From the NCBI RefSeq assembly GCF_001425235.1, contig NZ_LMEA01000012.1, positions 437,818 through 501,817 on the forward strand: 64,000 nucleotides of DNA. Direction: 5' to 3'. Source of the stretch: Devosia sp. Root413D1. GTDB lineage: Bacteria > Pseudomonadota > Alphaproteobacteria > Rhizobiales > Devosiaceae. How positions within the stretch are numbered: position 1 is the stretch's first letter; each line of letters begins with the position of its first letter. Positions 8,568 to 17,547 of the stretch are shown here, piece by piece. The position numbers and the translations under genes were made by a program. The notes beneath the pieces were generated by a model. That model did not search any database and was not told the origin of the DNA. It was given only the letters and a program-made list of their open reading frames with translations.

Positions 8568-8583
8568 ATTGCAACGTTGCAAT
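8568..8583. promoter_or_regulatory. Palindrome ATTGCAACGTTGCAAT, candidate LacI operator
   Basis: This is a perfect 16-bp palindrome sharing TTGCA-N4-TGCAA with the site at 8451. It lies 88 bp upstream of the binding-protein start, a suitable position to block transcription of the operon. Confidence 0.7.
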
Positions 8584-8670
8584 AAATGCGCTTAGCTCTG
8601 CGCGCACTCAGGAGGTGCCGCGCAGCCCACGCATGAGGGTTGCGACGCCAAACCCTTGGAGGAGGAATTC

Positions 8671-9984
8671 ATGCTTAAACGGACTCTCTTGGCGTCTGCG
8701 GCGGCGCTGGCGCTGCTGGCAGCCACTGCCCCCGCGCAGGCGGTGAGCATCATGTACGCCGAGTGGCTGGCCTCTCTGGTCGAGCCCGGTATCGCCAACT
8801 ACGAAGCCGCGACCGGCGAAAAGGTCGAGGCGATCAAGCTGCCGGGTGCCGCTTACGACCAGCGCACCTCGCTCGATCTGGCTGCGGGCACCGCCGCAGA
8901 TGTGATCCAGCTCGACTCGTTCATGGTCTCCGAGTTCGCCTCGTCCGGCTATCTCGAGCCCCTGACTGAGCCGGCCAAAGGCTGGGACCAGTACAAGTAT
9001 TACATGCCTGGCCTGTTGGACGTCGCGTCCTATGACGGCGCGGTCTATGCGCTGCCGACCGACACCGACGTGCGCATGCTGTGGTACGATAAATCCAACT
9101 TCGAGAAAGCCGGCATCACCGTGCCATGGGAGCCCAAGAGCTGGGCCGATGTGCTCGACGCTGCACAAAAACTCAAGGACGCGGGCGTGCAGTATCCGTT
9201 CCAGCTGCCGGCCGGCATCAAGCAGGGCGAAGGCGCCACCATGCAGGGCTTCTACATGGCGCTGCTCGGCGCCGATGTGCCCGAGGGGGATCGCAACCGC
9301 CTGCTCAACCGCGAGACCGGTCAGTGGATCGGTGACAGCCCGGCGATCCGCAAGACGCTCGAACTCTATCGCAAGGTCTACCATGACATCGGCCAGCCTG
9401 CCGATCTCAACTACGCAGCCGATCCCGGCGCCGCGGTGCGCGAAGCGCTGGCCAACGACCAGCTCGGCATTCTCGCTTCCGGCTCGTGGGAAGATGCGTG
9501 CCTGTGGGATTGCAACGGCGTGAACCTGCCGAGCCGCGAAGAGCGCGACGCGATGGTGGGCTGGACACCGTGGCCGGGCTCGGGCGATCCGGGCAACAAG
9601 GCGACCACCAACATCTCGGGCGGCTGGACCATCGCGGTGAACTCCAAGGCCGCCGACAAGGCCAAGGCGTTCCAGCTGCTCACTACCATCTTCGACGTCG
9701 GTAACTTCAAGGACTGGACCATCAAGAACCACCGGATGGGCGTCCGCACCGACATCTCGGAGTCGCCCGAGTACATGGCCGATGCCTACCTCGCCAAGGC
9801 GACGTCGCTCGCAGCCGACACCACCGGCCGCGACACCATCCCAGGCTACCAGACCGTTTCGGCGCTGGTGCAGACGATGACGACGGAAATCCTCGACGGC
9901 GCCAGCGTCGAAGACACCGTGAAGAACTACCACGATGCGCTCGTCGACGAGTTCGGCGCGGAGAAGGTCATCACGTACGAATAA
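8671..9984 (+). CDS. Extracellular sugar-binding protein (CUT1 importer)
   Basis: This 437-residue periplasmic binding protein begins with a signal peptide (MLKRTLLASAAALALLAATAPAQA). Motifs of the family-1 solute-binding fold follow, such as PTDTDVRMLWYDKSNFEKAG and a C-terminal lobe with ISGGWTIAVNSKAADKAKAF. An excellent GGAGGAGG ribosome site precedes the ATG at 8671. It leads an operon with two permeases and a GH38 alpha-mannosidase, so an alpha-mannose-containing oligosaccharide is a reasonable ligand. A hairpin separates it from the permeases. Two candidate LacI operators lie upstream. Confidence 0.93.
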   Translation: MLKRTLLASAAALALLAATAPAQAVSIMYAEWLASLVEPGIANYEAATGEKVEAIKLPGAAYDQRTSLDLAAGTAADVIQLDSFMVSEFASSGYLEPLTEPAKGWDQYKYYMPGLLDVASYDGAVYALPTDTDVRMLWYDKSNFEKAGITVPWEPKSWADVLDAAQKLKDAGVQYPFQLPAGIKQGEGATMQGFYMALLGADVPEGDRNRLLNRETGQWIGDSPAIRKTLELYRKVYHDIGQPADLNYAADPGAAVREALANDQLGILASGSWEDACLWDCNGVNLPSREERDAMVGWTPWPGSGDPGNKATTNISGGWTIAVNSKAADKAKAFQLLTTIFDVGNFKDWTIKNHRMGVRTDISESPEYMADAYLAKATSLAADTTGRDTIPGYQTVSALVQTMTTEILDGASVEDTVKNYHDALVDEFGAEKVITYE

Positions 9985-10000
9985 GCGGATCCTCCCGACG

Positions 10001-10029
10001 CGGCGGCGCCCCCCACTGGGGTGCCGCCG
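10001..10029 (+). promoter_or_regulatory. Hairpin between binding-protein and permease genes
   Basis: A 12-bp stem with one G-U (10001-10012 with 10018-10029) and a five-base loop lies between the binding-protein stop and the first permease. It has no T-run, so partial termination or protection of the upstream mRNA is the likely role. Confidence 0.6.
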
Positions 10030-10093
10030 TGACGGTTGATGTCGGCCCTGCCGGCGCGGGTCCAGTTTCGTCCTCTATTCGAACGAGCCGTCC

Positions 10094-10984
10094 ATGAGAC
10101 ACCAGGCCAACCCCTGGATCACCAGCAACCTATGGTTGCTCAGTGCCGCAATGCTGCCGGCGATCATTCTGGTCGGTGCGCTGCTCTTCTTCACCGGCTG
10201 GGCCGTCACCTTCAGTTTCACCGACCTCGGCCTCACCGGCCGCAAGGCTGTCGAGTGGTCCTGGGTGGGCCTCGAGAACTACGAGCGGCTGTTCACTCGC
10301 AAGGGCTTTCTCGAGTCGCTCTGGACCACGGTGATCTTCGTCTTCTTCTCGGCGATTGTCGGCCAGTCGGTGCTCGGCTTCCTGCTGGCGGCGACCCTGC
10401 GCGGCACCGTCTCCACTACCCGCAGCGTCGTCGAAATCTGCATCATGCTCGGCTGGCTGCTGCCCGACATCGTCGCGGCCTTTCTGTGGTCCGCCACTAC
10501 GTCGCAGACCGGGCTGATCAATTCGCTGTTCGTCGTGCCGTTCGGCCTCAAGCCGATCAACTTCATCAACGATTTCGCCCTGCCGGTCGTCACCCTCGCC
10601 AATATCTGGAAAGGCACGGCCTGGAGTTACCTGCTGTTCGTCGCGGCGCTCGACTCAGTGCCGAGGGAGATCATCGAGGCCGCCAAGATCGACGGCGCGA
10701 CCCGCTGGCAGCGCGCCTGGTTGGTGGTGCTGCCGATCATCCGGCCGCACATCGCCACGAACCTCCTATTCATCACCATCTGGACCTTCACCTACTTCCC
10801 GCTGATCTTCGCGATGACGGGCGGCGGGCCGGGCCGGCAGACGGAAACGCTGGCGCTGTTCCTCTACAACCAGAGTTTTGCCCGCGGCAATCTCGGCTTC
10901 GGCAGCGCCATCTCGGTGGCCATGCTGCTGATCGTCGGCGCCCTTTCCACCGTCTATCTACGCATGCTGCGGGAGCCCAAGTAA
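10094..10984 (+). CDS. CUT1 sugar ABC transporter permease, MalF-type
   Basis: This 296-residue inner-membrane permease has about six hydrophobic segments (for example LWLLSAAMLPAIILVGALLFF near the start). Its EAA loop EIIEAAKIDGATRWQ is followed by LP and couples to the ATPase. The stop TAA shares its last base with the ATG of the second permease. It belongs to the operon running from 8671 to the alpha-mannosidase gene. No ATPase gene is present in this operon. Confidence 0.93.
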   Translation: MRHQANPWITSNLWLLSAAMLPAIILVGALLFFTGWAVTFSFTDLGLTGRKAVEWSWVGLENYERLFTRKGFLESLWTTVIFVFFSAIVGQSVLGFLLAATLRGTVSTTRSVVEICIMLGWLLPDIVAAFLWSATTSQTGLINSLFVVPFGLKPINFINDFALPVVTLANIWKGTAWSYLLFVAALDSVPREIIEAAKIDGATRWQRAWLVVLPIIRPHIATNLLFITIWTFTYFPLIFAMTGGGPGRQTETLALFLYNQSFARGNLGFGSAISVAMLLIVGALSTVYLRMLREPK

Positions 10985-11796
10985 TGGAACGCACGACGCT
11001 CTCGCGACCAATGGCGATCGCGCTCGCCTTCATGGCGGTGATCTGGGTCAGCCCGTTCGCCTGGCTGTTCAGCAATGCCTTCGACACTGCCGCGACCGGG
11101 CGGCTGGTCTGGCCGCAGAACTTCGGCATAGGGAACTTCACCGGCGCCATCGGTGGCGATGCGGGGCGAATGTTCCTCAACTCACTGCTGATCGCCGCAG
11201 GAACGGCAACCATCAGCGTGGTTGTCGGCGCCGCCGCCGCCTACCCGTTGTCGCGGCTCAGGATGCCAGGCAAGAACGCCTTGCTCTGGACGCTGGTGCT
11301 ACTGCGCATGCTGCCGTCGGTCGGCGTGCTGGTGCCGCTCTATTTCGCTGCCCAGCGGTCGGGGCTGTTGAACCAGTTCGGCGTCATGCTGGCGCTGAGC
11401 TGCCTCAACCTGCCGTTCACGCTGCTGCTGCTCAAGAACTTCTTCGACACGGTGCCGATCGAGCTCGAAGAGGCGGCTTATGTCGATGGCGCGTCGCTCT
11501 GGCAGATCGTTACCGGCATCGTGCTGCCGATGTCGCGGGCCGGCCTGGCAGTGGTCTGGTTCTTCAGCTTCACCGGCGCCTGGAACGAGTTCCTCTTGCC
11601 GCTGATCTTTTCGCGCGTCGAGGCGGCCTTCCCGATGTCGGTGGGCCTCTATGGCGCGTTCGGACGGATGGGGGCCATCGACTACGGGTTCCTCGCCGCC
11701 TTCTCCATCATTTATGCGGCGCCGGCGGTCGGCGTGTACTTCCTGCTGCGGCGGAACATGAACACCGGGTTCGCCGGTGTCGGGGTCAAAGGATAG
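10984..11796 (+). CDS. CUT1 sugar ABC transporter permease, MalG-type
   Basis: This 270-residue permease is the partner of the gene ending at 10984, with which it overlaps by one base (TAATG). It has an N-terminal membrane helix (MAIALAFMAVIWVSPFAWLF) and the EAA loop ELEEAAYVDGASLWQ with a following LP. The C-terminus, GFAGVGVKG, is the usual MalG-type ending. The GH38 gene begins five bases after its stop, so all four genes are probably one transcript. Confidence 0.93.
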   Translation: MERTTLSRPMAIALAFMAVIWVSPFAWLFSNAFDTAATGRLVWPQNFGIGNFTGAIGGDAGRMFLNSLLIAAGTATISVVVGAAAAYPLSRLRMPGKNALLWTLVLLRMLPSVGVLVPLYFAAQRSGLLNQFGVMLALSCLNLPFTLLLLKNFFDTVPIELEEAAYVDGASLWQIVTGIVLPMSRAGLAVVWFFSFTGAWNEFLLPLIFSRVEAAFPMSVGLYGAFGRMGAIDYGFLAAFSIIYAAPAVGVYFLLRRNMNTGFAGVGVKG

Positions 11797-11801
11797 CCTC
11801 A

Positions 11802-14800
11802 ATGAACACTCTCGCGACCAAGCTCGGTCTCCTCGACGATGACATCAAGCAGGAGGAGAAGCTCTTTCGCCTCTGCGCCGACCTCAAGGCCAAGATCTTG
11901 ACCCCGATCGAGGGTGACTTCGCCTGGCGCTACACCGAGGCCGAGCTCGACGCGGAGGCCGCGCTCAAGGCGGATATCCGCAGCTGGCAGCCCTTCACCG
12001 ACAAGACGGTGTGGGCCAAGAAGCAGGGGCACACCTGGTTCGTTGCGGAGGTCACCGTGCCGCCGGCGGCCAAGGGCAAGACCTTCGTGTTGCGCTTTTC
12101 CTCGCAATGGCAGGACCGCCCGGGCACCACCGATCCGCAATGCCTCGCCTATCTCGACGGCCACGTGGCGCAGGCGATCGATGGCAACCACACCGAGCTG
12201 GTGATTGCGCATGACGCAAAACCCGGAACCAGGCGCACGCTGCTGGTCAACGCCTTCACCTTCTTCGACCGGCCGCTGGTCGGCTTCAAGGTCGAACTGC
12301 TGGTGCGGCACGAGCGGGCGGAGAAGCTCTATTTCGACCTGTTGACCCCGCTGGAAGTCGCGACCCGGCTGACGCAGATCGACGGCCGCCGCCATGCGAT
12401 CATGAACCTGGTCGAGCAGTCGCTGCGGGCGCTCGACCGGCGTGGCGGGGTGACGCCGGAATTCGAGGCCTCGCTCGGTGCGGCCGAAAAGATCGCCAAA
12501 AAGATCTACGAGCTGGTCGATACCGAGGTGCAGCCGACGGTTTCGGCGGTGGGACACACCCATCTCGATGTCGGCTGGCTATGGCGGGTGATGCATACCC
12601 GCGACAAGACCGGCCGCAGCTTTGCGACGGTGCTGGCGCTGATGGCCGAGTACCCGCAGTTCGTCTTCATGTACAACCAGTCGGTGCTGTTCGACTTTTT
12701 GAAGAAGGACTACCCGGAGATCTGGGCCGGTGTGGTCGAGCGGGTCAAATCCGGCCAGTTCGAGATCGAAGGCGCGATGTGGGTGGAGCCCGACGCCAAC
12801 ATCGTCTCGGGCGAATCCATGGTGCGCCAGATCATGCGCGGCCGCCGCTTCCACCTCGAGCATTTCGGCGTGGTGCCCAAGACCGTGTGGCTGCCCGACA
12901 CATTCGGCTATTCGGCCAACATGCCGCAGATCCTCGAGCGCTCGGGACTCGAGTATTTCATCACGTCGAAGCTCAGCTGGAACGATACCGATCGGCACCC
13001 CTATGACACGTTCTTCTGGCGCGGCATCGACGGCACCAAGACCAAGGCGCAACTGATCACTGCGCAGAAGTTCGACAGCGAGCGGATCTTCACCACCTAT
13101 AACTCCGACCTCTCCGTCTCCGAGGTGATGGGCGCCTGGAAGCGCTATGAGCCCAAGTCGGTGAACGACGAGGTGCTGGTCTGCTACGGTTATGGCGACG
13201 GCGGCGGCGGGCCGACCCGCGCCATGATCGAGCGCGGCACGCGGCTGGAGCGCGGCATCCCCGGCGCGCCGAAGGTGAAGCTCGAAGGCATCGGGCCGTT
13301 CCTCAAGCGGCTCAGCAAGCGCATGGACGAGAACGCCATGCGTTTCCCCGTCTGGAACGGCGAGCTCTATCTGCAATACCACCGCGGCACGCTGACCAAT
13401 GTGGCGAAGAACAAGGCCAATAACCGCCGCGCCGAGCGCGTGCTGCGTGAGCTCGAGTTCCTTAGCGCCATGGCGATGCGGACCGGGGCGCCCTACCCCA
13501 GCGAAAAGCTGAACGAGTTCTGGGAGCTGGTGCTGATCAACCAGTTCCACGACATCCTGCCCGGCACCTCGATCGCCGAGGTCTATGTCGACAGCGACGC
13601 CGAATATGCCGGGCTATTCTCGACCCTCGCGTCGGGCAACGGGCCGTGGCACAGCGCGGCGAAGGCCATTGCGCCTAAGGCCAAGGGCGGGTTGCAGCTG
13701 TTCAACTTCACCGGCCACGCGCGCGACAAGGCGCTGGTCCGCGTCGCGGGCGCAGCCGAAGGCTCGGCACTGAGCCAGGGCGGCGCAGCCCTGCCGCTGC
13801 AGAAGCTGGTTGGTGCCGATGGCAGCGTGACGCCGGCGGCGCCGGCCGACCTGCCGGCGCTGGGCTGGGCGTCGGCCTCGCTGGTGGCCGGTGGCGCCGC
13901 GCCGAGATCGAGCCTCTCGGCTTCGGCCAAGCAGCTCGAGAATGAGCTGATCCGGGTCAGCTTCGACGGCAATGGCGAGATCAGCTCGGTATTCGACAAG
14001 CAGCATGGCCGTGAGCTGATCGCCGAGGGCGAAACGGCCAACCGGCTCGTCGCCTACGAGGACAAGCCGCTCAACTGGGATGCCTGGGATATCGACCGCT
14101 ATTTCGAGGAGCAGTTCTGGAGGCTCTCAGAAGGCAAGGCGAAGATCGAGGTGGTGGAGACCGGTCCCTATCGCGCGGCGCTCCGCATCGAGCGGCAGTA
14201 TCTCAACTCGAAGGTGGTGGAGGTGGTCTCGCTGGAAGCCGGCGCACGGCAGGTGGAGTTCGACACTTTCGTCGACTGGCAGGAACGCCAGACGGTGCTG
14301 AAGGCGGAATTCCCGTTCGATCTCAACATTTCGGAGATCCGCTCGGAGATCCAGTTCGGCCATGTGAAGCGCGCCACGCACCGCAATACCAGCTGGGACC
14401 GGGCCCGGTTCGAAGCCAGCATGCATCGCTGGGTGGATATCAGCGAGCCGGATTTCGGCGCCGCGCTGCTCAACGACAGCAAGTATGGCTATGACGCGGT
14501 GGAACAGCTGGTGCGGATCACGCTGCTGCGCGGCGCCACCTTCCCCGACCCGGCATCGGACCGCGGCGAGCACCGCATCAAATATGCGCTCTTGGTGCAT
14601 GACGGGGTCAGCGACCTCGCCGACGTGCCGGTGGCGGCCGAGCGGTTCAACAACCCGGTGGCGGTGATCGGCGATGTCTCAGCACAGGCCTCCGCGCCCG
14701 CGGAAAGCACGAGCTTCTCCTTCGCCTCGGTCGACAAGCCGAACGTTACGCTGGAGACGGTGAAGAAGGCCGAAAAGAGTGATGCGCTGGTGCTGCGCGT

Positions 14801-14984
14801 GTTCGAGCACGCCAATGCCCGTGCCAACGCCACGATCAGTTTCGGCGTGCCGGTGAAATCGGCGAAGCTGGTCAACCTGATGGAAGAGGGTGGCGAGCCT
14901 ATCGCTGTCACCGGCAACAGCGTGACGCTGAACCTCAGGCCGTTCGAGATCGCGACGCTACTGCTGGACGTAGACGCCGGCTGA
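11802..14984 (+). CDS. GH38 alpha-mannosidase
   Basis: This 1060-residue enzyme is a family 38 alpha-mannosidase, a retaining, metal-dependent exo-glycosidase. Its catalytic domain starts at AVGHTHLDVGWLWR, where His252, His254 and Asp256 mark the zinc-site motif. The nucleophile is expected at Asp366 in WLPDTFGYS, and QFHDILPGTSI is another family motif. The C-terminal half is the beta-sandwich region (ELIRVSFDGNGEISSVFDKQHGRELI). The length is typical of bacterial and vacuolar-type GH38 enzymes. There is no signal peptide, so it acts on imported oligosaccharides. It is the last gene of the LacI-controlled operon and is followed by a hairpin. Confidence 0.94.
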   Translation: MNTLATKLGLLDDDIKQEEKLFRLCADLKAKILTPIEGDFAWRYTEAELDAEAALKADIRSWQPFTDKTVWAKKQGHTWFVAEVTVPPAAKGKTFVLRFSSQWQDRPGTTDPQCLAYLDGHVAQAIDGNHTELVIAHDAKPGTRRTLLVNAFTFFDRPLVGFKVELLVRHERAEKLYFDLLTPLEVATRLTQIDGRRHAIMNLVEQSLRALDRRGGVTPEFEASLGAAEKIAKKIYELVDTEVQPTVSAVGHTHLDVGWLWRVMHTRDKTGRSFATVLALMAEYPQFVFMYNQSVLFDFLKKDYPEIWAGVVERVKSGQFEIEGAMWVEPDANIVSGESMVRQIMRGRRFHLEHFGVVPKTVWLPDTFGYSANMPQILERSGLEYFITSKLSWNDTDRHPYDTFFWRGIDGTKTKAQLITAQKFDSERIFTTYNSDLSVSEVMGAWKRYEPKSVNDEVLVCYGYGDGGGGPTRAMIERGTRLERGIPGAPKVKLEGIGPFLKRLSKRMDENAMRFPVWNGELYLQYHRGTLTNVAKNKANNRRAERVLRELEFLSAMAMRTGAPYPSEKLNEFWELVLINQFHDILPGTSIAEVYVDSDAEYAGLFSTLASGNGPWHSAAKAIAPKAKGGLQLFNFTGHARDKALVRVAGAAEGSALSQGGAALPLQKLVGADGSVTPAAPADLPALGWASASLVAGGAAPRSSLSASAKQLENELIRVSFDGNGEISSVFDKQHGRELIAEGETANRLVAYEDKPLNWDAWDIDRYFEEQFWRLSEGKAKIEVVETGPYRAALRIERQYLNSKVVEVVSLEAGARQVEFDTFVDWQERQTVLKAEFPFDLNISEIRSEIQFGHVKRATHRNTSWDRARFEASMHRWVDISEPDFGAALLNDSKYGYDAVEQLVRITLLRGATFPDPASDRGEHRIKYALLVHDGVSDLADVPVAAERFNNPVAVIGDVSAQASAPAESTSFSFASVDKPNVTLETVKKAEKSDALVLRVFEHANARANATISFGVPVKSAKLVNLMEEGGEPIAVTGNSVTLNLRPFEIATLLLDVDAG

Positions 14985-15008
14985 CCTAGCCACATTTCAA
15001 CACCCCTC

Positions 15009-15037
15009 GCGGCCGCCTCCCACCGGGAGGCGGCCGC
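15009..15037 (+). terminator. Strong hairpin after the alpha-mannosidase gene
   Basis: Bases 15009-15020 pair perfectly with 15026-15037 (12 bp, all but two pairs G-C) around a five-base loop, 25 bp after the GH38 stop. It looks like the terminator of the first operon, although no clear T-run follows. Confidence 0.65.
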
Positions 15038-15077
15038 TGTCGTTCGTGCAACCTCCAGCCAGCGTTGTCCAGATTTC

Positions 15078-15089
15078 TGCAAATTTGCA
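15078..15089. promoter_or_regulatory. Palindrome TGCAAATTTGCA, candidate LacI operator
   Basis: This perfect 12-bp palindrome resembles the TTGCA-type sites at 8451 and 8568. A half site (ATTGCAAG) follows at 15097. It lies upstream of the second binding-protein gene, so this operon is likely under LacI control, either by the gene at 7345 or the one at 20165. Confidence 0.55.
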
Positions 15090-15227
15090 ACGAACTATTG
15101 CAAGACTGATTTTCCGCTGCTAGCGTCCGACACGATCCGATCCCGGCGGCACGGTGAAATCAGCCAGCGAAGTCTGGTGGCCAGCTGCAGGGGGCGATCG
15201 GGACCGAGGAATCCTGAGGAGGAAAAA

Positions 15228-16556
15228 CTGGACAACACGGTAGGACGTTTGTTTGCGGCAACCGTGCGCCTGGCGCGGCTCGCCCTTGCCACCACGGCGC
15301 TCGCCACACTGGCGACGGCCGCTCCCGCCGAGGAGCTGACCGGCACCATCACGGTGTGGAGCTGGACCGCTCCCGCCGATGGGCTGGAAGCGGCGGTTGC
15401 CGGCTTCAACAAGCTGCACCCGGGCGTGACGGTGAAGGTGGAAGACGTCGGCAACCCAGCGATCTGGGACAAGATCACCGCCGGCATGGCGGCGGGCGGC
15501 GCCGGCCTCGCCGACGTGCTCAACATCGGCATCGACTATATCGGCAATTACATCGAGACCTTCCCGACCGGGCTCGTCAACCTGAGCGAGGTCGGCGCCA
15601 ACGACCTTGCAGCGCAGTTCCCCTCAGGCATGTGGGCCAGTGGCTCGTCGGCCGATGGCGGGGTCTACGGTATCCCCTATGAGGTCAACACCTCGGGCTT
15701 CTTCTATAGGAAGGACCTGTTCGACCAGGCGGGCGTGGACATCAACACGATCGCCACCTGGGATGACCTGCTGGAGGCCGGCAAGAAGATCAAGGAGGCG
15801 ACCGGTGCGCCGCTGATCTCGATGGACAAGGCAGCGACCGTCGCCGACTCCGCCGGGCTGTGGCAGCTGCTGACCAACCTGCAGGGCAGTTTCTACTTCA
15901 ACGCTGCCGGCGAGATCACCATGAACGGGCCGGCTGGCCTCCGCTCACTCGAGTGGATCAAAAAGGCCAATGATGCCGGTGTCGTCGCCGATATCCCGGG
16001 CGGCTGGGACAACTTCATGCTGCAGATCAAGGGGCAGACCAATGTCGCGGTGATCCCGGCGGCCTCCTGGGCGGCCGGGGTGTTCGAGAACGAAGCTCCT
16101 GACATGGCCGGCAAGTGGGGCCTGAGGCTCCCGCCGGCGGTCGAGGCCGGCGGGCTGACCGCCGCGATCTCGGGCGGTACTTACCTCTCTGTAGCGGGCA
16201 CCAGCCCGAACAAGCAGGCGGCCTGGGAGTTCGTCAAATATGCGATGGGCACGCTCGAGGGCCAGCAGGCGACCTACGCGGGCGGCGGCATGTTCCCCGG
16301 CTTCAAGCCGATGCTGGAGAGCGACGGCTTCGTCAAGAAGAGCGCCTATTTCGATGCCGAGGTGAACAAGTTCTTCATCGACGAGCTCGGCCAGAACACC
16401 CCGACGGTGAACTACACCACCGATTATGCCCGGGCGCTCAAGGCCTATACCGATGCCCAGACCCAGGTGCTGCTGAGCGGCGCCGACCCCAAGACCGTGC
16501 TCGATGAGGCCGCCGCGCTGGTTGCCGGCCAGACCGGCCGGACCATCGCCAACTGA
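15228..16556 (+). CDS. Extracellular sugar-binding protein, apparent CTG start
   Basis: This 442-residue periplasmic binding protein has the family start GTITVWSWTAPADGLEAAVAGFNKLHPG after a signal peptide (VRLARLALATTALATLATAAPA). No ATG fits. A perfect GAGGAGG ribosome site at 15216-15222 sits five bases before an in-frame CTG at 15228, which I take as the start. Alternatives are GTG at 15177, upstream of the ribosome site with a 52-residue leader, and GTG at 15264, without a suitable site. It heads the second importer of this block, next to a GH36-type alpha-galactosidase. It therefore probably binds an alpha-galactoside or a related oligosaccharide. Confidence 0.88.
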   Translation: MDNTVGRLFAATVRLARLALATTALATLATAAPAEELTGTITVWSWTAPADGLEAAVAGFNKLHPGVTVKVEDVGNPAIWDKITAGMAAGGAGLADVLNIGIDYIGNYIETFPTGLVNLSEVGANDLAAQFPSGMWASGSSADGGVYGIPYEVNTSGFFYRKDLFDQAGVDINTIATWDDLLEAGKKIKEATGAPLISMDKAATVADSAGLWQLLTNLQGSFYFNAAGEITMNGPAGLRSLEWIKKANDAGVVADIPGGWDNFMLQIKGQTNVAVIPAASWAAGVFENEAPDMAGKWGLRLPPAVEAGGLTAAISGGTYLSVAGTSPNKQAAWEFVKYAMGTLEGQQATYAGGGMFPGFKPMLESDGFVKKSAYFDAEVNKFFIDELGQNTPTVNYTTDYARALKAYTDAQTQVLLSGADPKTVLDEAAALVAGQTGRTIAN

Positions 16557-16577
16557 TACGCTCCGCCTGAGCGTTAC

Positions 16578-16616
16578 GGCGGCAGGATTATGGACTTTCC
16601 TCCCGGTCCTGCCGCC
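16578..16616 (+). promoter_or_regulatory. Hairpin between binding-protein and permease genes
   Basis: GGCGGCAGGA (16578-16587) pairs perfectly with TCCTGCCGCC (16607-16616) across a 19-base loop. It follows the binding-protein stop by about 20 bases, as in the other importer operons of the window. Confidence 0.55.
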
Positions 16617-16641
16617 ACACCCTTCCCTTCCGGTGAACCAG

Positions 16642-17547
16642 ATGACGTCGTCCAAGCTGCAGCCGGCCACGCGCCGGCGCTGGCGAGGCTCCTCGCCGCG
16701 CCTCACGCCCTACCTGTTCCTGTTGCCCGTGCTGGTGCTGTTCGCCGGCTTCAAGGTTTACCCGTACCTCTATGCGGCCTGGCTGAGCCTCACCAAGATC
16801 ATCAAGGGCCAGACGACCTTCGTCGGGCTCGGCAACTACGGGCGGCTTGCCACCGATCCGATCTTCTACAAGGCGCTCAGCAACACGCTGATCATCCTCA
16901 TCACCCAGGTGCCGCTGATGCTGGGGCTGGCGCTGCTGCTGGCCGTGGCCTTCAACTCGGCGCTGCTCAAATTCCGTGCCTTCTGGCGCACCGCCTATTT
17001 CGTGCCGATCGTCATGGGGCTGGTGGCCTACGGCATCCTGTTCTCGACGCTGCTCAACAGCCACCACGGGCTGGTGAACTTCCTGCTCGAGGCCGTTGGG
17101 TTGCCGCGGGTGCCGTGGCTGGCCGACCCGGTGTGGGCCAAGGTGTCGATCATCATCGCGCTGACCTGGCATTACACCGGCAACAGCGCGGTGATCTACC
17201 TGGCGCAGCTGCAGTCGATCCCGGGGGAGCTCTACGAGGCGGCCGAGATCGATGGCGCCACGGCGTGGCAGCGCTTCTGGCACATCACCCTGCCCGGGCT
17301 GCGTCCTGCCATCACCCTCACCGTGGTGCTCTCGACCATTGGCACGCTGCAGCTCTTCGATGAGCCCTACGTGCTGACCAATGGCGGGCCCAACAACGCC
17401 ACGCTGACTATCGGCATGTACCTCTACCAGAACGGTTTCAAGTACTTCGACTTCGGCTACGCCTCGGCCATCGGCTACGTGCTGACCGGCATTATCGGGG
17501 TGATTGCGCTCATCCAGTTCCGGTTCCTTAGGGAGAAACAGGCATGA
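16642..17547 (+). CDS. CUT1 sugar ABC transporter permease, MalF-type
   Basis: This 301-residue permease has a first membrane helix YLFLLPVLVLFAGFKVYPYLY and the EAA loop ELYEAAEIDGATAWQ with a following LP. I chose the ATG at 16642; a GTG nine bases earlier is also possible, and neither has a strong ribosome site. The frame is open far upstream, but that extension would run back through the hairpin. Its stop overlaps the next permease start by 4 bp. It works with the binding protein starting at 15228. Confidence 0.92.
   Translation: MTSSKLQPATRRRWRGSSPRLTPYLFLLPVLVLFAGFKVYPYLYAAWLSLTKIIKGQTTFVGLGNYGRLATDPIFYKALSNTLIILITQVPLMLGLALLLAVAFNSALLKFRAFWRTAYFVPIVMGLVAYGILFSTLLNSHHGLVNFLLEAVGLPRVPWLADPVWAKVSIIIALTWHYTGNSAVIYLAQLQSIPGELYEAAEIDGATAWQRFWHITLPGLRPAITLTVVLSTIGTLQLFDEPYVLTNGGPNNATLTIGMYLYQNGFKYFDFGYASAIGYVLTGIIGVIALIQFRFLREKQA

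Noticed and set aside
10036-11796. A 586-codon open frame extending the second permease upstream
   Set aside because: The upstream part is an out-of-frame reading of the first permease. The TAATG junction at 10984 gives the normal length.
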